Source: Streptomyces sp. HSG2
GTDB taxonomy: Bacteria > Actinomycetota > Actinomycetes > Streptomycetales > Streptomycetaceae
Direction: 5' to 3'
DNA: 64,000 nt
Assembly: GCF_016598575.1 (NCBI RefSeq)
Contig: NZ_CP066801.1
Location: 2,232,001-2,296,000, forward strand
The position numbers and the translations under genes are program-made. Numbering within the stretch: position 1 is the first letter of the stretch; every line of letters begins with the position of its first letter. Below are positions 1-9,527 of this stretch, piece by piece. The notes under the pieces are model-generated. The model was given only the letters and a program-made list of their open reading frames with translations, did no database searches and was not told where the DNA came from.

Positions 1-462
1 TCGACCGCCGTGTCGCTGGACGAGGACGCCGGGCTGGTCGTCGTCGACAAACTGGCGGAGGGCCGCTCCACGGCCGGCGAGGACGGTCTGTCCCTGGTGC
101 CGACCAGTCTGGGCCGACCCCATCTGGTGGTGCTTCACCGGCCCGGATGGCGGCCGGTGCTGCACTACCCCGTCCACGCCGGGGAGCCCGCCCCGGCCGA
201 GTCGCCCGCTCGGCGGATGGCGGCCCTGGCTCACCCGCTGCGGACGCGGCTCTGCCGCGATCTGGCAAGGGGCGCCTACACCACGGGCGAGTTGGCGCGC
301 ACCCACGGGGTCACGGCACCGGAGGTGTCCCGGCACTTGGCGGTGCTGAGGCGGGCGGGGCTGTTGACGTCGCGCCGCCGGGGGCGGTACGTGCAGTACC
401 GGTTGGACGCGACCGCGGTCGCCCGGCTCGGCGACGACTTCCTGGAGAGCGTTCTGCGCTGA
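1..462 (+). CDS. ArsR-type winged-helix regulator (DUF5937-like), 5' end missing
   Basis: The reading frame is open to the first base, so the true start lies before the window; the first in-frame start codon seen is GTG at 10. The C-terminal half is an ArsR-type winged helix: a helix starting RRMAALAHPLRTRLCRDLARG, then the TTGELARTHGVTAPEVSRHLAVLRRAG recognition region written here only in outline (TTGELA, EVSRHLAVL), then a wing with RRRGRYVQYRL. The N-terminal part resembles the ligand-sensing half of actinobacterial DUF5937 regulators (assignment from memory of the family). No metal-binding cysteine motif is visible, so metal sensing is not supported. It ends 206 bp before the VOC gene. 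Confidence 0.75.
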   Translation, partial: STAVSLDEDAGLVVVDKLAEGRSTAGEDGLSLVPTSLGRPHLVVLHRPGWRPVLHYPVHAGEPAPAESPARRMAALAHPLRTRLCRDLARGAYTTGELARTHGVTAPEVSRHLAVLRRAGLLTSRRRGRYVQYRLDATAVARLGDDFLESVLR

Positions 463-656
463 CCGGACTCGACACCGTCGCCGGTCTCGGCCAATGGCCT
501 CCATGTCGGGTCGCGGCGCCGGAACCCCCCGGAAACCGGCGCGCGGCAGAGCCCGTCCGTCCACGAGCACGGCCCCGACGCGCCTCCTTCGGGACGCCGC
601 CGTCCGCCGTCGCCATGCCCGACAGCGGACGCGGACCGCCTGTCCCCACCCGCCTG

Positions 657-668
657 TAGGGTGCCGGG
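657..668 (+). promoter_or_regulatory. -10 hexamer TAGGGT for a leaderless start
   Basis: TAGGGT at 657-662 is followed by 6 nt and the ATG at 669. This is the spacing expected when transcription begins at the A of the start codon. No Shine-Dalgarno sequence precedes the ATG. No convincing -35 was found. Confidence 0.5.
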
Positions 669-1103
669 ATGACGTCGATCAAGCAGTTCCAGGTGACCTT
701 CGACTGCGCCGATCCCGAACGACTCGCGGGCTTCTGGTGCGAGGTGCTCGGGTACGTCGTCCCGCCGCCGCCTCCGGGGTTCGCCGACTGGGCGGCCTTC
801 GACCGGTCGTTGCCGGAGGAGCGGCAGGGCTCGGCGTTCGCCTGCGTCGACCCCTCCGGCACGGGCCCGCGTCTGTTCTTCAAGCGCGTGCCCGAGGGGA
901 AGGTCGTGAAGAACCGGCTGCACTTGGACGTCCGGGCCGGCACGGGCCTGGTCGGCGAGGAGCGCGTCGCCGCCCTGGAGGCGGAGTGCGAGCGGCTCGT
1001 CGCCCTGGGAGCCGAGCGGGTGCGCCTGCTGCGGGCGGACGGCTTCGACGAGTCCTGCCTGGTGATGCGAGACATCGAGGGAAACGAGTTCTGTCTCGAC
1101 TGA
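669..1103 (+). CDS. VOC-family (glyoxalase-like) protein
   Basis: A 144-residue protein with the typical start of Streptomyces VOC proteins (IKQFQVTFDCADPERLAGFWCEVLGY) summarised as FDCADP and LAGFWCEVLGY, and the end MRDIEGNEFCLD, in which a Glu near the C terminus often serves as a metal ligand. Two beta-alpha-beta-beta-beta units fit the length. The family includes glyoxalases, dioxygenases and antibiotic-binding proteins, and the substrate cannot be read from sequence. It is probably transcribed alone from a leaderless promoter, since the next gene is on the other strand. Confidence 0.8.
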   Translation: MTSIKQFQVTFDCADPERLAGFWCEVLGYVVPPPPPGFADWAAFDRSLPEERQGSAFACVDPSGTGPRLFFKRVPEGKVVKNRLHLDVRAGTGLVGEERVAALEAECERLVALGAERVRLLRADGFDESCLVMRDIEGNEFCLD

Positions 1104-1280
1104 ACCGCGGGCGAGTGGTTCGGCGCGGGCCGGACCACGAGCGGCGCGCGGACGGGGCGGGATCGTGCTTCTGAGGGGTCAGCGTTGCGCGTGCTCGGCG
1201 GACTGAGCGCGCAGCTCTGCCAGCCGCCTTTGGTACAGGGGTCCGGCGACGTGCGCGGCCCGTGCCTCACTCGGGGTCCC

Positions 1281-2480
1281 TCACAGCGCGGACCCGAGCG
1301 GCAGGAGCGCGCTGATGCGGAATCCGCCGCCCGCCCGGGGGCCGACGTCCAGGGTGCCCCCGACCATGCCCACCCGCTCGCGCATGCCGATGAGGCCGTG
1401 TCCCTCGCCGCAGGTCCCGCGGGCTTCGAGGACCTCCCGGGTGGCTCCCCTGCCGTCGTCCTCGACGAGCAGCCCGAGCCCGTCGTCGAAGTAGACCAGG
1501 CGCACGCTGGCGCCCGCGTCGGGACCACCGTGCTTGCGGGTGTTGGTCAGCGCCTCCTGCACGATCCGGTAGGCGGTCAGTTCCACGCCGCCGGGCAGCG
1601 CCCGAGGTGTCCCCTCGACCCTGAAGTCGACTGGCAATCCGGCACCCCGGCACTGTTCGACCAGGTCCCCGATGCGACCCACGTCGGGCTGCGGGAGGTA
1701 GTCCCCCTCCTGCCCGGGCTCTCCGGTGCGCAGCACGCCGAGCAGCCGGCGCATCTCGGCGAGGGCCTGACGACCGGTGGACGAGATGGCCTCCAGGGCC
1801 GTCCTCGCCTGGTCCGGCGCGGTGTCCAGGACGAAGGCCGCGCCGTCCGCCTGCACCACCATCACCGACACGTCGTGCGCGACGACGTCGTGCATCTCCC
1901 GCGCGATCCGCGCGCGTTCGGCGGCGACGGCGATCTGGTCCCGTGCCTCGCGCTCCCGTTCCAGTCGGGCCGCCCTCTCCTCCAACTCGGCGAGGTAGGC
2001 CCGGCGGGTGCGGACGGAGTCGCCGAGCACCCAGGCGAGGGCGAACGGCACGGCCTGGAAGGTGGCGATCAGGAGACCGCCCGCCGGCCCCGTCTGATCG
2101 CCGGGCCAGCGCAGCTGCGCCAGCGGAGCGGCGCAGAGGCCGGCGACCAGCGCGACGCGCGAGGCACGACGCCCCCCGGTGGCCGCCGCCGTGTGGACGA
2201 CCGCTAGCAGCGCGAAGTCCGCGACCGTGACCGCGACGTCGAGCGCCAGCTGACCGAGCCCGAGGGCGATGCCCAGCCGCAGCATCCGCTCAGGGAAACG
2301 CCGGCGCAGGGCCATGGCGAGGCAGAGCAGCACCACGAAGGGAACGATCAGCGCGAGGTTCCCGGTACCGCTCTCGACACCCCCGACGACCGCCGCCAAG
2401 GAGACCGACATCAGGACCAGCGCCCAGAATCCGTCGACCTCGGTCGGGTGCCTGCGGAGAAAGTCGTAGACGCGCTGCAC
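1281..2480 (-). CDS. Two-component sensor histidine kinase (HisKA_3/NarL type), orphan
   Basis: A 399-residue kinase. Residues 1-150 contain several hydrophobic membrane segments, followed by a short coiled coil ([15 protein letters not shown]) and the dimerisation box [20 protein letters not shown] with the phospho-accepting His. The ATPase domain shows NTRKHGG (N box), VEDDGRG (G1) and [11 protein letters not shown] (G2). The GTG at 2480 was chosen because the reading frame runs much further upstream without support, whereas TACGCT lies 7 nt before this GTG. Kinases of this class normally sit beside a LuxR-type response regulator, and none is present here. The downstream 180 bp holds no regulator. 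Confidence 0.85.
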   Translation of the reverse strand: MQRVYDFLRRHPTEVDGFWALVLMSVSLAAVVGGVESGTGNLALIVPFVVLLCLAMALRRRFPERMLRLGIALGLGQLALDVAVTVADFALLAVVHTAAATGGRRASRVALVAGLCAAPLAQLRWPGDQTGPAGGLLIATFQAVPFALAWVLGDSVRTRRAYLAELEERAARLEREREARDQIAVAAERARIAREMHDVVAHDVSVMVVQADGAAFVLDTAPDQARTALEAISSTGRQALAEMRRLLGVLRTGEPGQEGDYLPQPDVGRIGDLVEQCRGAGLPVDFRVEGTPRALPGGVELTAYRIVQEALTNTRKHGGPDAGASVRLVYFDDGLGLLVEDDGRGATREVLEARGTCGEGHGLIGMRERVGMVGGTLDVGPRAGGGFRISALLPLGSAL

Positions 2481-2493
2481 CCGATCCAGCGTA
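2481..2493 (-). promoter_or_regulatory. -10 hexamer TACGCT for a leaderless sensor kinase start
   Basis: On the minus strand TACGCT (2493-2488) is followed by 7 nt and the GTG at 2480. No ribosome binding site is present, so a leaderless transcript is predicted. No -35 match is obvious. Confidence 0.5.
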
Positions 2494-2587
2494 GGGACGG
2501 CGCGGTGGCGTTCGGGTCGCTCGGAGGGCCGATCCGCGCCGGGCTCTCCTACTCCGCAGGGTGGAGGCCCGCGCTCCGCCGGGGCGC

Positions 2588-2600
2588 TACCCTGAGCCCG
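2588..2600 (+). promoter_or_regulatory. -10 hexamer TACCCT for a leaderless methyltransferase start
   Basis: TACCCT at 2588-2593 lies 7 nt before the GTG at 2601, and no Shine-Dalgarno sequence is present. It is divergent from the sensor kinase promoter about 100 bp away. Confidence 0.5.
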
Positions 2601-3644
2601 GTGAGCGTGGGCGCGACGGGTCGGTGGCGGGGCTGGAGGGCCGCCACGCGGGACGCGCTGTACGGGCCGGAGGGCTTCTACCGCGGCCCCGGGGGGCGCC
2701 CGGCCGCGCACTTCCGCACCTCGGTGCACGCCTCGCCGCTCTTCGCCCGGGCCGTGGCGCGGCTGCTGCGCCGGGTCGACTCGGCCCTGGATCACCCGGA
2801 GCGCCTGGACTTCGTCGATCTCGCGGCGGGCCGGGGCGAATTGGTCACCGGTGTCCTCGGCGCCCTCCCCGCCGGCGTCGCCGACCGGGTGCGGGCCCAC
2901 GCCGTCGAGATCGCCGACCGGCCCGAGGACCTCGACGCCCGGGTCACGTGGCGGAGCGAACCGCCACCGGGCGCGGTCGGGCTGCTCTTCGCCAACGAGT
3001 GGCTGGACAACGTACCCGTGGACGTCGCGGAGGTCGACGCCGGCGGCATCGCCCGACACGTCCTCGTCGACGCCCTCGGGAACGAGCGTCTCGGGGAGCG
3101 GATCACCGGCGAGGACGCCGCGTGGCTGGGACGTTGGTGGCCGCTGCCGGCGGTGCCGGGGCTGCGTGCGGAGATCGGCGCGCCGAGGGACGCGGCGTGG
3201 GCGGGAGCGGTGGGCTCCCTGGCGCGAGGGCTGGCGGTGGCGGTGGACTACGCGCACACCCGGGCGTCCCGCCCGCCGTTCGGCACGTTGACCGCCTACC
3301 GCGACGGCGGGGAGGTCGCCCCGGTCCCGGACGGCTCCCGCGACCTCACCGCGCATGTCGCGATCGACTCCTGCGCCCGGGCCGGAGCGGGCGCCGGACC
3401 CGCCACACGCCTGTACCGGCAGCGGGACGCGCTGCGCGCGTTGGGCGTGTCGGGCGCCCGGCCGCCCCTCGCGCTCGCCTCGACGCGACCGCACGCCTAC
3501 GTACGGGCCCTCGCGGACGCCGTCGAGGCCGCCGAGCTGACCGCGCCGGGGGGCCTCGGCGACTTCCGCTGGCTGGCACAGGACGTCGGCGAGGTGGAGA
3601 CCCGCGGGCTATTTGTCGATGTCGCCGACCACGAAGAAGAGTGA
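2601..3644 (+). CDS. SAM-dependent methyltransferase, MidA/NDUFAF7-like
   Basis: A 347-residue protein. Features seen: [20 protein letters not shown] near the N terminus (shown by its parts GPEGFY and HFRTS), a SAM-binding loop [12 protein letters not shown], and [13 protein letters not shown], which is the NE-LD-PV motif of MidA/NDUFAF7 arginine methyltransferases. In mitochondria NDUFAF7 methylates the NDUFS2 subunit of complex I. Here the gene is convergent with a NuoD (NDUFS2) homologue and overlaps its 3' end by 36 bp. That pairing suggests the same type of substrate, but it is inference. The start follows the leaderless -10. Confidence 0.8.
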   Translation: MSVGATGRWRGWRAATRDALYGPEGFYRGPGGRPAAHFRTSVHASPLFARAVARLLRRVDSALDHPERLDFVDLAAGRGELVTGVLGALPAGVADRVRAHAVEIADRPEDLDARVTWRSEPPPGAVGLLFANEWLDNVPVDVAEVDAGGIARHVLVDALGNERLGERITGEDAAWLGRWWPLPAVPGLRAEIGAPRDAAWAGAVGSLARGLAVAVDYAHTRASRPPFGTLTAYRDGGEVAPVPDGSRDLTAHVAIDSCARAGAGAGPATRLYRQRDALRALGVSGARPPLALASTRPHAYVRALADAVEAAELTAPGGLGDFRWLAQDVGEVETRGLFVDVADHEEE

Positions 3645-4760
3645 CCCGAGGACGGCGACCATGTCCGACACCAGCGTGCCGGGCAGCAGTTCCGAGAGGA
3701 CCTGCACGTTGTTGTAGGACGCCGAGCGCAGCTTCAGCCGGTACGGGGTCTTCTCCCCCTTGCTGACGAGGTAGTAGCCGTTGATGCCGAGCGGGTTCTC
3801 CGTCCAGGCGTAGGTGTGCCCCTCGGGCGCCTTGAGGACCTTCGGCAGCCGTTGGTCGACCGGACCGGGCGGCAACTCGGCCAGCCGGTCCAGGCAGGCG
3901 ACGGCCAGCTCCAGGGAGTTGTGCGTCTGCTCCAGCAGGCACTCGAAGCGGGCGAGGCAGTCGCCCTCCTCGCGGGTGACGACCCGCAGGGTGTCCCGCA
4001 ACTCCCCGTACGCGAGGTAGGGCTCGTCTCGACGCAGGTCGAAGTCGACGCCGGAGGCCCGCGCGGCCGGCCCGCTCACGCCGTAGGCGTGGACCGCCTC
4101 CGGTGTCAGCACACCCACACCCCGGGTGCGCGCGCGGAAGATCTCGTTGCCCAGCACCAGGTCGTCGAAGACGGCCAGGCGGGAGCGGACGGCCGCGAGG
4201 GCCGCCCGCGCGCGACCCGTCCAGCCCGCCGGAAGGTCCTCCTTGAGGCCGCCGACCCGGTTGAACATGTAGTGCATGCGTCCGCCGGAGACCTCCTCCA
4301 GCACGTCCTGAAGCGTCTCCCGCTCGCGGAAGGCGTGAAAGACGGGGGTGATCCCGCCCAGTTCCAAGGGGTAGGACCCGAGGAACATCAGGTGGTTCAG
4401 GGCACGGTTCAGCTCGGCCAGCAGGGTGCGCAGCCAGACCGCGCGCACCGGGACCTCCATGCCCAGCATCCGCTCCACGGCGAGCACCACGCCGAGTTCG
4501 TTGGAGAACGCCGAGAGCCAGTCGTGACGGTTGGCCAGGACGATGATCTGCCGGTAGTCACGTACCTCGAACAGCTTCTCCGCGCCGCGGTGCATGTAGC
4601 CGATCACCGGCTCCGCCCGGGTGACGCGCTCTCCGTCCAACACCAGGCGCAGCCGCAACACCCCGTGGGTCGAAGGATGCTGCGGTCCGATGTTGAGGAC
4701 CATGTCGGTCCCCTCGACGGCGCCGCCCACACCGACCGTCGTCTCGGTGCCCGCGCTCAT
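3609..4760 (-). CDS. NADH-quinone oxidoreductase subunit D paralogue (NuoD2, 49-kDa subunit family)
   Basis: A 383-residue protein starting a little before the hallmark [18 protein letters not shown] region (seen as [12 protein letters not shown]). It also has [29 protein letters not shown] and FFVVGDIDK at the C terminus, all typical of the NuoD/NiFe-hydrogenase large-subunit fold. None of the other nuo genes are nearby, so this is the stand-alone second NuoD that Streptomyces commonly carry, not the main complex I operon copy. The ATG at 4760 gives the expected leader before the conserved domain. Its last 36 bp overlap the tail of the convergent methyltransferase. Confidence 0.88.
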   Translation of the reverse strand: MSAGTETTVGVGGAVEGTDMVLNIGPQHPSTHGVLRLRLVLDGERVTRAEPVIGYMHRGAEKLFEVRDYRQIIVLANRHDWLSAFSNELGVVLAVERMLGMEVPVRAVWLRTLLAELNRALNHLMFLGSYPLELGGITPVFHAFRERETLQDVLEEVSGGRMHYMFNRVGGLKEDLPAGWTGRARAALAAVRSRLAVFDDLVLGNEIFRARTRGVGVLTPEAVHAYGVSGPAARASGVDFDLRRDEPYLAYGELRDTLRVVTREEGDCLARFECLLEQTHNSLELAVACLDRLAELPPGPVDQRLPKVLKAPEGHTYAWTENPLGINGYYLVSKGEKTPYRLKLRSASYNNVQVLSELLPGTLVSDMVAVLGSLFFVVGDIDK

Positions 4761-5018
4761 CGGGGCCCTCCGGGGAGGGGGCGCCCTCCACGGCCAGCGG
4801 GCGAGGGGACCGGACCGGAGTCGGTCCCCCGCGGGGCGCCTCCCCCGGAGGCGCCGTGCCGGTCGCCGGGTCCCCGGCGGTTTCCTCTGGAGACGGTGTG
4901 GGACCTCAACGGGAGTCCTCCGGGGGCGGTCGTCGACGGCGTGGGACACCCGGCGGGGCGACCGCCGGGCCCGTTCCCGGTAGGCGGGGGCGGGGAGCGT
5001 CCGGTGCACAGTCTCTCC

Positions 5019-5030
5019 TACCCTGAGCCG
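5019..5030 (+). promoter_or_regulatory. -10 hexamer TACCCT for a leaderless PH-domain gene
   Basis: TACCCT at 5019-5024, 6 nt, then ATG at 5031. There is no Shine-Dalgarno sequence. Confidence 0.5.
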
Positions 5031-5534
5031 ATGAAGACCGGTGACCCCGAACGCCCGGAAGCCCCGACGGACCCGACGTCGTGGACACCGCTGCCGCCCG
5101 GACTGTTGCGGATGCGACGCCTGATGCTGTCGGCGACGCTCGCCCCGTGTGCCCTCGCCGCCGGTCTGCTCCCCGGCCTGCTGGTCGGTCCCGCCTGGGC
5201 ACTGCTCGCCCTGCCGTTGTCCGCGCCGGCGGCCTGGGCATGGGTCCTGCTGGGACGCAACTGGCGGTCCTGGCGGTATGCCGAGCGCGCCGACGACCTC
5301 CTCATCCGACGGGGGGTGTTGTGGCGACGCCAGACGGTCGTGCCCTACGGCAGGATGCAACTGGTCGAGGTGACGTCGGGGCCGCTGGAGCGGCGGTTCG
5401 GTCTGGCCCGGGTGCGGCTGCACACGGCCGCCGCCGCGACCGACGCGACGCTGCCCGGCCTTCACCCGGCGGAGGCCGCACGGCTGCGCGACCGGCTCAC
5501 CGAGATGGGCGAGGCCAGGGCGGCGGGGCTGTGA
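5031..5534 (+). CDS. Membrane PH-domain (bPH2, DUF304) protein, YdbS-like
   Basis: A 167-residue protein with two adjoining hydrophobic segments (about residues 30-75) followed by a bacterial PH domain: [25 protein letters not shown] and [12 protein letters not shown], shown as [16 protein letters not shown] and [10 protein letters not shown]. These small proteins usually act with a larger three-PH-domain partner (YdbS/YdbT in Bacillus); that partner is the next gene, which overlaps by 4 bp (GTGA). Function at the membrane is unknown, although Bacillus homologues are linked to resistance to bacteriocins. Confidence 0.82.
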   Translation: MKTGDPERPEAPTDPTSWTPLPPGLLRMRRLMLSATLAPCALAAGLLPGLLVGPAWALLALPLSAPAAWAWVLLGRNWRSWRYAERADDLLIRRGVLWRRQTVVPYGRMQLVEVTSGPLERRFGLARVRLHTAAAATDATLPGLHPAEAARLRDRLTEMGEARAAGL

Positions 5535-6919
5535 CCGGGCCCGCGTCGGTGGGGTCCGCGCCGAGCGACCCCGAAATCCCGGAGACCGCGCCGGAGGGCG
5601 GCACCTCCGGGGCCGAAGGGACGGCCGGGGTCGAGCGGCGGTTGCACCCCCTGACCCCTCTGCGGAGGGCGTGGGCGCCGGTCGCGGCGGTGGCCGGCTG
5701 GGCCGCGCACGATCCGGGCCAGGCCCACCGGTGGTTCTCCGAGCTGACCTCCGCCACGCTGATGGCGGGGATGGCGGTGATCGTGCCGCTCGTCGCCGGC
5801 TACGCCCTGCTGAGCTGGTGGGTCACTCGCTTCTCGGTGTCCGACACCGAGCTGCGCATCCGCAGCGGCGTGTTGTTCCGGCGGACCGCGCACATCCGAC
5901 TGGAGCGCCTCCAGGCCATCGACGTCGGCCGCCCGCTGCCGGCCAGGCTGACCGGCGTCGCCAAGCTCCGACTCGACGTGGTCGGCGCCGACGCCAAGGA
6001 CGAGCTGGCGTACCTCACGGTCGGCGACGCCCGGGCGTTGCGCGCCGAGTTGCTGGCCCGGGCCGCCGGATTCACCCCCGAGGCGGCCCGGGAGGTCGGC
6101 GAGGCACCGGCCGTCGATCTGCTGCGCGTGCCTCCGGGCGTCCTGGTCCGGTCGATGCTGTTGACGGCCGGCACCTGGGTCATGCCGGCGGCGGCGGTCG
6201 CCGTGCCGGCCCTGGTGTGGTGGATCGGGGGGAGCGTGTGGACTGCCCTGGCCACCGCGCTGCCGATGGCCGGCGCGGCCGGCGCCCGCACCGTGGGGCG
6301 CTTCCTCGGGGAGTACGGCTGGACCGTCGGGGAGTCCCCCGACGGTCTGCGCGTGGACCGCGGGCTCCTCGACCGCGCACACGAGACGGTCCCGCCGGGG
6401 CGTGTGCAGGCGGTGCGGCTCGTCCAACCGGCGCTCTGGCGCCGGCCCGACTGGGTCCGGGTGGAGCTGGACGTGGCGGGGTCCGAGGACTCCCTGCTCG
6501 TCCCCGTCGCGCCGCGGCGCGTCGCGGAGGCCGTCGTCGAACGCGTCCTGCCCGGGGTCACCGTGCCGGCGCGCTCGGCGCTGCCCGGTCCACCACGCCG
6601 GGCCGCCTGGTGCGCACCGGTGCGGTGGAGGGGCTACGGCCTGACCGTCACCGACTCGGTCTTCGCCGTCCGCGACGGGCTGCTCCGCCGGAGGGTGACC
6701 CTGGTGCCGCACGCCAAGGTGCAGAGCGTCCGACTGACCCAGGCGCCGTGGCAGCGGGCCGCGGGCGTCGCCGACCTGCGGGTGGACACCGGGGCGAACA
6801 CCACCGTCACCGCCCGGCTCCGGGACCGGGGCGAGGCGGGGAGGCTCCTGTGGGAGCAGGCAGAACGCTCCCGGACCGGCCGCCGGCTCGCGCCGCCGGA
6901 CCGCTGGTCGACGGCCTGA
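5531..6919 (+). CDS. Membrane protein with tandem PH (bPH2) domains, YdbT-like
   Basis: A 462-residue protein with at least two membrane-spanning pairs (about residues 75-100 and 205-240). Three repeated bPH2 units carry the pattern of an RxG-L, a kinase-like VP-x-x-R/K-x-Q and a short L-R/L-D strand: [40 protein letters not shown] and [20 protein letters not shown] (abbreviated). The GTG at 5531 overlaps the previous gene's stop, so the two are translationally coupled. Together they should form one membrane complex. The transcript ends at the large hairpin at 6928-6979. Confidence 0.82.
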   Translation: MTGPASVGSAPSDPEIPETAPEGGTSGAEGTAGVERRLHPLTPLRRAWAPVAAVAGWAAHDPGQAHRWFSELTSATLMAGMAVIVPLVAGYALLSWWVTRFSVSDTELRIRSGVLFRRTAHIRLERLQAIDVGRPLPARLTGVAKLRLDVVGADAKDELAYLTVGDARALRAELLARAAGFTPEAAREVGEAPAVDLLRVPPGVLVRSMLLTAGTWVMPAAAVAVPALVWWIGGSVWTALATALPMAGAAGARTVGRFLGEYGWTVGESPDGLRVDRGLLDRAHETVPPGRVQAVRLVQPALWRRPDWVRVELDVAGSEDSLLVPVAPRRVAEAVVERVLPGVTVPARSALPGPPRRAAWCAPVRWRGYGLTVTDSVFAVRDGLLRRRVTLVPHAKVQSVRLTQAPWQRAAGVADLRVDTGANTTVTARLRDRGEAGRLLWEQAERSRTGRRLAPPDRWSTA

Positions 6920-6927
6920 CACGGGCG

Positions 6928-6979
6928 GGCCCCCGGCCCGGAGCCGTCCGGGTGGGCGGACGGTCCCGGGCCGGGGGCC
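6928..6979. terminator. Bidirectional terminator between convergent genes
   Basis: Fourteen perfect G-C pairs (6928-6941 with 6966-6979) continue, after one mismatch, into a further inner stem with a 6-nt loop. It lies in the 74-bp gap between the PH-domain operon and the convergent gene ending at 6994. Confidence 0.75.
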
Positions 6980-6993
6980 GGCGAGCGGCTCGG

Positions 6994-8400
6994 TCAGGAC
7001 ACCTCGTGACGCAGTCCGGCGACGTCGATGCCCTCGGTCTCGTCGTGCGCGGTCAGGTCGACCACCCGGCCGGGTCCGTGCCCGGCGAGCGCCGCCGCCC
7101 GGGGCGCCTCCGAGGGCTCCGCCTCGGAGGCCGAGTCGGCGCCCGCGCGCGCTGCCGGACCCGCCGCGAGGGCGCCGGGGGAGGGCGTCGGCCCGCCGGC
7201 CGTCGTGTCCTTCGGGCCTTCGCCCCCGGGCTCGCCGGCTTCCGGGGCGGTGCCCGAACCGGGTGCGGTGGCAGGGGTCCCGCCGGGACCGGCGGCGGGG
7301 GTGGAGCCGAAGAAGTCGAAGCCGCGCGCCGCGTTCTCCCGCTCGGGGGGAGCCGGGGCCGGTACCACCGTCACCGCCCGGGGCGCGGTCACCCGCCCGG
7401 CCCTCGACGGAGGCGGCGCGCCGGGGCCGGGGGGCGCCGGGCGGCGGGTGCCGTCCCCCGCCGTGGTGGTTTCGCGTCCGCCCGGCCCGGCCGGGGGGTC
7501 GCCCAGGGGCCGTGCACTGGGCGTGCCCGGCCGAGGGGGGGTCGCCGCGTCGGGCCCTCGCCGGGGCGCGCCGCCGCCCCCTCCTCCGTCCCCGTCGTCA
7601 CCGTCGTGGCCCGGGTCTTCCCGCCCTGCCGCGTCGCGTTCCCGTCCGTCGCCGTCGCGGGTCTCGACCTCGCGGGTCTCGCCACCGGGTTTCCGATCCT
7701 CGTCGGCGGCATGGCCGCCCTTGGCGCCGGCGGCACCGGTGGGGGCGGCTCCGGACGGTCCGTCGTGCGCCGAGGCCGGTGCGCCGGGTCCCTCAAGCCG
7801 GTCGAGCGCGCCGCTCGCCCGCCGGAAGAGCACGGCGCCGGCCGGGGAGAACACGGCGGGCGGGGTCTGGCTCGGACTCCGGTCCCCGGCACGCCGCTCT
7901 CCCGTCGCCCCGGGGCGCCCCGCCGGCAGCGCGGGGGCGGAGGTCGTGGCGCTCGCGGACAGCAGGCGTCGACCCTCCAGGGCACCCGCCCGCTCCGCCT
8001 CCGCCGTGGCGTAGCGGCGGAGCAGGGCGGCGTGTTCGTTGCGCAGCCCCGCCAACTCGGCGCGCTTGGAGCGCAGCCGTTGTTCCAGCCGGGCGCGCAG
8101 CGCGCGCGACTCCTCCAGGTCGGATTCGAGGTCGGCCACGCGTTCCTCGTGCCGCCACTCGTCCCGCGCGCGGGCCCGGGAGAGGTCGGCGACGCGCTTG
8201 CCCGCCTGAAGGTCCCAACGGCGCATCACGACGGCACCGGTGACGGCGGTGACCGCCGCGGCGGCGGCCAGGGCCCGCAGGACGACCGCTTCGCGGAACA
8301 ACCAGGGGCCGAGCGCGCACAGGGCGGACACTCCCACGATCGCCGTTGGGGGAAGCAGCCGGTGCAGGGGCGGGGAATGGCGATGACGTCCACGTGGCAT
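6994..8400 (-). CDS. Membrane/coiled-coil protein with long low-complexity tail, function unknown
   Basis: A 468-residue protein. The N terminus has one or two hydrophobic segments (about residues 18-60). It is followed by a predicted coiled coil rich in Arg/Glu (DEWRHEERVADLESDLEESRA, partly quoted) to about residue 125, then a 300-residue region dominated by Pro, Gly, Ala, Asp and Glu that is surely disordered. The C terminus is again more ordered (VVDLTAHDETEGIDVAGLRHEV), which looks like a short conserved interaction motif. I do not recognise a named family. It starts at the ATG at 8400 and is transcribed alone. Confidence 0.65.
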   Translation of the reverse strand: MPRGRHRHSPPLHRLLPPTAIVGVSALCALGPWLFREAVVLRALAAAAAVTAVTGAVVMRRWDLQAGKRVADLSRARARDEWRHEERVADLESDLEESRALRARLEQRLRSKRAELAGLRNEHAALLRRYATAEAERAGALEGRRLLSASATTSAPALPAGRPGATGERRAGDRSPSQTPPAVFSPAGAVLFRRASGALDRLEGPGAPASAHDGPSGAAPTGAAGAKGGHAADEDRKPGGETREVETRDGDGRERDAAGREDPGHDGDDGDGGGGGGAPRRGPDAATPPRPGTPSARPLGDPPAGPGGRETTTAGDGTRRPAPPGPGAPPPSRAGRVTAPRAVTVVPAPAPPERENAARGFDFFGSTPAAGPGGTPATAPGSGTAPEAGEPGGEGPKDTTAGGPTPSPGALAAGPAARAGADSASEAEPSEAPRAAALAGHGPGRVVDLTAHDETEGIDVAGLRHEVS

Positions 8401-8510
8401 GGCCAGAAACCTATCGCGGGAGGGCGATTCGCGGCTGCCCCGCCCTCCGGGAAAAGGCCGGCATCCCGGAACCATTCGACCGAGGAGGCCGAACACCGGA
8501 CCGAAACACA

Positions 8511-8527
8511 CAAGATCGTTGATCTTG
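8511..8527. promoter_or_regulatory. Perfect inverted repeat in a divergent intergenic region (candidate operator)
   Basis: CAAGATC-GTT-GATCTTG, a perfect 7-bp inverted repeat with a 3-nt centre. It stands out as AT-rich in the 266-bp gap between the divergent gene starting at 8400 and folP at 8667. No regulator gene adjoins it, so the binding protein is unknown. Confidence 0.35.
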
Positions 8528-8654
8528 ATGGGCCTCCCGCCCGACCGTGTGGACCCACCAGGCCCGGTCCCGACGGAGCCGCCACGGGGCGGAGCGACGG
8601 CGCCACCACCCCGATACCGAACACCCGCGCGAGAACGGGGTGACGTCGGGGGCC

Positions 8655-8666
8655 TACGCTGAACAC
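8655..8666 (+). promoter_or_regulatory. -10 hexamer TACGCT for leaderless folP
   Basis: TACGCT at 8655-8660, 6 nt, then the folP ATG at 8667. No Shine-Dalgarno sequence is seen. Confidence 0.5.
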
Positions 8667-9527
8667 ATGAGCAAGCAGACCGGCCGCCGCCACGTGGCGG
8701 GGCTCAGCGCGCTGGACCGCTGCGCGGTGATGGGGGTCGTCAACGTCACGCCCGACTCCTTCTCCGACGGTGGCCGCTGGTTCGACACGACGACCGCCGT
8801 CAAGCACGGCCTCGACCTCGTCGAGCACGGCGCGGACCTGGTCGACGTCGGCGGCGAGTCGACCCGCCCCGGCGCGACCCGAGTCGACGAGGCCGAGGAA
8901 CTGCGGCGCGTGATACCCGTGGTGCGCGGACTGGTCGCGGAGGGCGTGACGGTCTCGGTCGACACCATGCGCGCCGAGGTGGCCCGGCGTGCCCTCGCCG
9001 CCGGCGCCGCCCTGGTCAACGACGTCAGCGGCGGGCTCGCCGACCCTCGTATGGTGCCGGTCGTCGCGGAGGCCGGCACACCGTTCGTCGTCATGCACTG
9101 GCGGGGCCCGCTGGAGCCGGGCAACGCCGGCGGCGTGTACGAGGACGTCGTCGCGGAGGTCGTGGAGGAACTCCGCGAGCGCGTGGCGGCCGTGGTGGAG
9201 GGCGGCGTCGCCCCCGACCGGATCATCGTCGATCCCGGCCTGGGCTTCTCGAAGGACGCCGAGCACGACCTGGCGCTGGTGGCCCGGCTCGACCGGCTGC
9301 TCTCCCTGGGTCGACCGCTGCTGGTGGCCGCCTCCCGCAAGCGCTTCCTCGGCCGGGTGCTGACCGGACCCGGCGGCGCCCCACCGCCCGCGCGCGAGCG
9401 GGACGCCGCGACCGCGGCGATCTCCGCCCTGGCCGCGGCGGCCGGCGCCTGGGCGGTTCGCGTGCACGCCGTCGCGGCGACCGCCGACGCGGTCCGGGTG
9501 GCGCGCGCGGTCGAGGGCGCCCGGTGA
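8667..9527 (+). CDS. folP: Dihydropteroate synthase
   Basis: A 286-residue enzyme joining 6-hydroxymethyl-dihydropterin diphosphate and p-aminobenzoate into dihydropteroate in folate synthesis. The TIM-barrel signatures are all present: VMGVVNVTPDSFSDGG, DVGGESTRPGA, VSVDTMRAEVA, LVNDVSGG, DPGLGFSKD and AASRKRFLGR. Length is normal for the family. It heads a run of folate genes: the next gene overlaps by 4 bp (GTGA) and folB and folK follow. FolP is the target of sulfonamides. Confidence 0.96.
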   Translation: MSKQTGRRHVAGLSALDRCAVMGVVNVTPDSFSDGGRWFDTTTAVKHGLDLVEHGADLVDVGGESTRPGATRVDEAEELRRVIPVVRGLVAEGVTVSVDTMRAEVARRALAAGAALVNDVSGGLADPRMVPVVAEAGTPFVVMHWRGPLEPGNAGGVYEDVVAEVVEELRERVAAVVEGGVAPDRIIVDPGLGFSKDAEHDLALVARLDRLLSLGRPLLVAASRKRFLGRVLTGPGGAPPPARERDAATAAISALAAAAGAWAVRVHAVAATADAVRVARAVEGAR

